Below, one piece after another: positions 5,473 to 5,759 of a DNA stretch of 5,759 nt. Made by a program: the position numbers and the translations under genes. How positions within the stretch are numbered: the first letter of the stretch is position 1; the number at the start of each line of letters is the position of its first letter. Under the pieces are notes generated by a model. That model searched no databases, was not told the origin of the DNA, and saw nothing but the letters and a program-made list of their open reading frames with translations. The stretch is from the NCBI GenBank assembly GCA_027021685.1, contig JALUTW010000475.1, positions 1 through 5,759 of the forward strand, read 5' to 3'. The DNA comes from Chromatiales bacterium (GTDB lineage Bacteria > Pseudomonadota > Gammaproteobacteria > CAMYNG01).

Positions 5473-5490
5473 GCCGGGACGGCCTTTTTT
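5473..5490 (+). terminator. Terminator-like hairpin with T6, also readable on minus strand
   Basis: GCCG (5473-5476), loop GGA, CGGC (5480-5483), then C and six Ts (5485-5490). Five As precede the stem (5468-5472) and can partly pair with the Ts. On the minus strand the same DNA reads GCCG-TCC-CGGC followed by five Ts, so it could work in both directions. The core stem is only 4 bp. It lies 42 bp upstream of the zinc-finger start, where it could act as a leader attenuator or as the end of a short RNA. Confidence 0.45.
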
Positions 5491-5532
5491 CAACATCCGG
5501 TCAGGGCCTCCGGCGGGAGGCGGGAACAGAGT

Positions 5533-5759
5533 ATGACCCAGGTCACCTGCAAATACCATCCGGAGCGCCCGGCGGTGTGGCACTGTGAACCGTGCCGCAT
5601 CGACTTCTGCCTGGCCTGCGTCACCAGTCCGGACCGGGAAGCGGAGCCGGCCTGTCCGGTGTGCGGCCAGACGCTGGCGCGCCTCGGGGCCAGCAATCTC
5701 ATCAAGCCTTTCTGGCAGGACATCTGGCGCTTTTACCGCTATCCGCTGGCCCCGGCACC
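5533..5759 (+). CDS. B-box-like zinc-binding N-terminus of an unidentified protein (3' part outside window)
   Basis: The frame stays open from ATG 5533 to the edge, 75 complete codons plus two bases. Residues 6-44 hold regularly spaced metal ligands: C6-x2-H9, C18-x2-C21, C26-x2-C29 and C41-x2-C44. The first three pairs match the B-box zinc-finger spacing; the last pair is Cys-Cys where a classic B-box has histidines. After the finger comes an aromatic stretch (KPFWQDIWRFYRYPL, from about residue 56), which might lead into membrane segments, as in bacterial proteins that pair such a finger with a multi-pass membrane domain; the window ends too early to tell. GGGAGG lies 12 nt upstream of the ATG, rather far for a ribosome-binding site, but no better start is seen. 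The gene is divergent from the rhodanese gene and preceded by the hairpin series. Confidence 0.8.
   Translation, partial: MTQVTCKYHPERPAVWHCEPCRIDFCLACVTSPDREAEPACPVCGQTLARLGASNLIKPFWQDIWRFYRYPLAPA

Overview
The window is very GC-rich with strong G/C preference at third codon positions. It reads as a chromosomal segment of a GC-rich proteobacterium. The protein types suggest a gammaproteobacterium, perhaps of the Chromatiales or Ectothiorhodospiraceae sort: a periplasmic double-domain rhodanese, a Ycf46-type AAA+ ATPase, and a receiver/transmembrane/OmpA-like hybrid. This assignment is inference; the window has no rRNA or other taxonomic marker. I see no tRNA, rRNA, CRISPR array, insertion sequence or phage gene.

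Layout. (1) Positions 1-373 hold three near-identical tandem copies of a roughly 128-bp unit. Each begins with what looks like the last ten codons and stop of a gene entering from the left, followed by two GC hairpins and a run of G tracts. (2) Positions 413-2474 carry two minus-strand genes in a likely operon order: a membrane-anchored metzincin-like metalloprotease (HExxHxxGxxD), then a protein with a CheY-like receiver, one transmembrane segment and a probable periplasmic OmpA-like domain. (3) Positions 2475-2914 form a divergent intergenic region with an AT-rich island, candidate extended -10 promoters on both strands, a doubtful small basic ORF and a terminator-like hairpin with eight Ts. 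(4) Positions 2915-4375 (plus) encode a Ycf46-family AAA+ ATPase. It converges, with a 10-bp gap, on (5) a minus-strand exported two-domain sulfurtransferase (4386-5267). (6) Positions 5268-5532 are a divergent intergenic region with three strong hairpins and a terminator-like element in series. (7) From 5533 to the right edge is the start of a plus-strand gene with a B-box-like zinc-binding N-terminus.

Functional reading. Several products act at the envelope: the anchored protease, the receiver/OmpA-like protein and the periplasmic rhodanese. No sensor kinase, transporter or defence module is present, and nothing shows that the genes form one pathway. The protease and receiver genes are the only likely co-transcribed pair. 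The most unusual features are the triplicated gene-tail repeat, the receiver protein whose output domain seems to lie across the membrane, and the hairpin series ahead of the zinc-finger gene.
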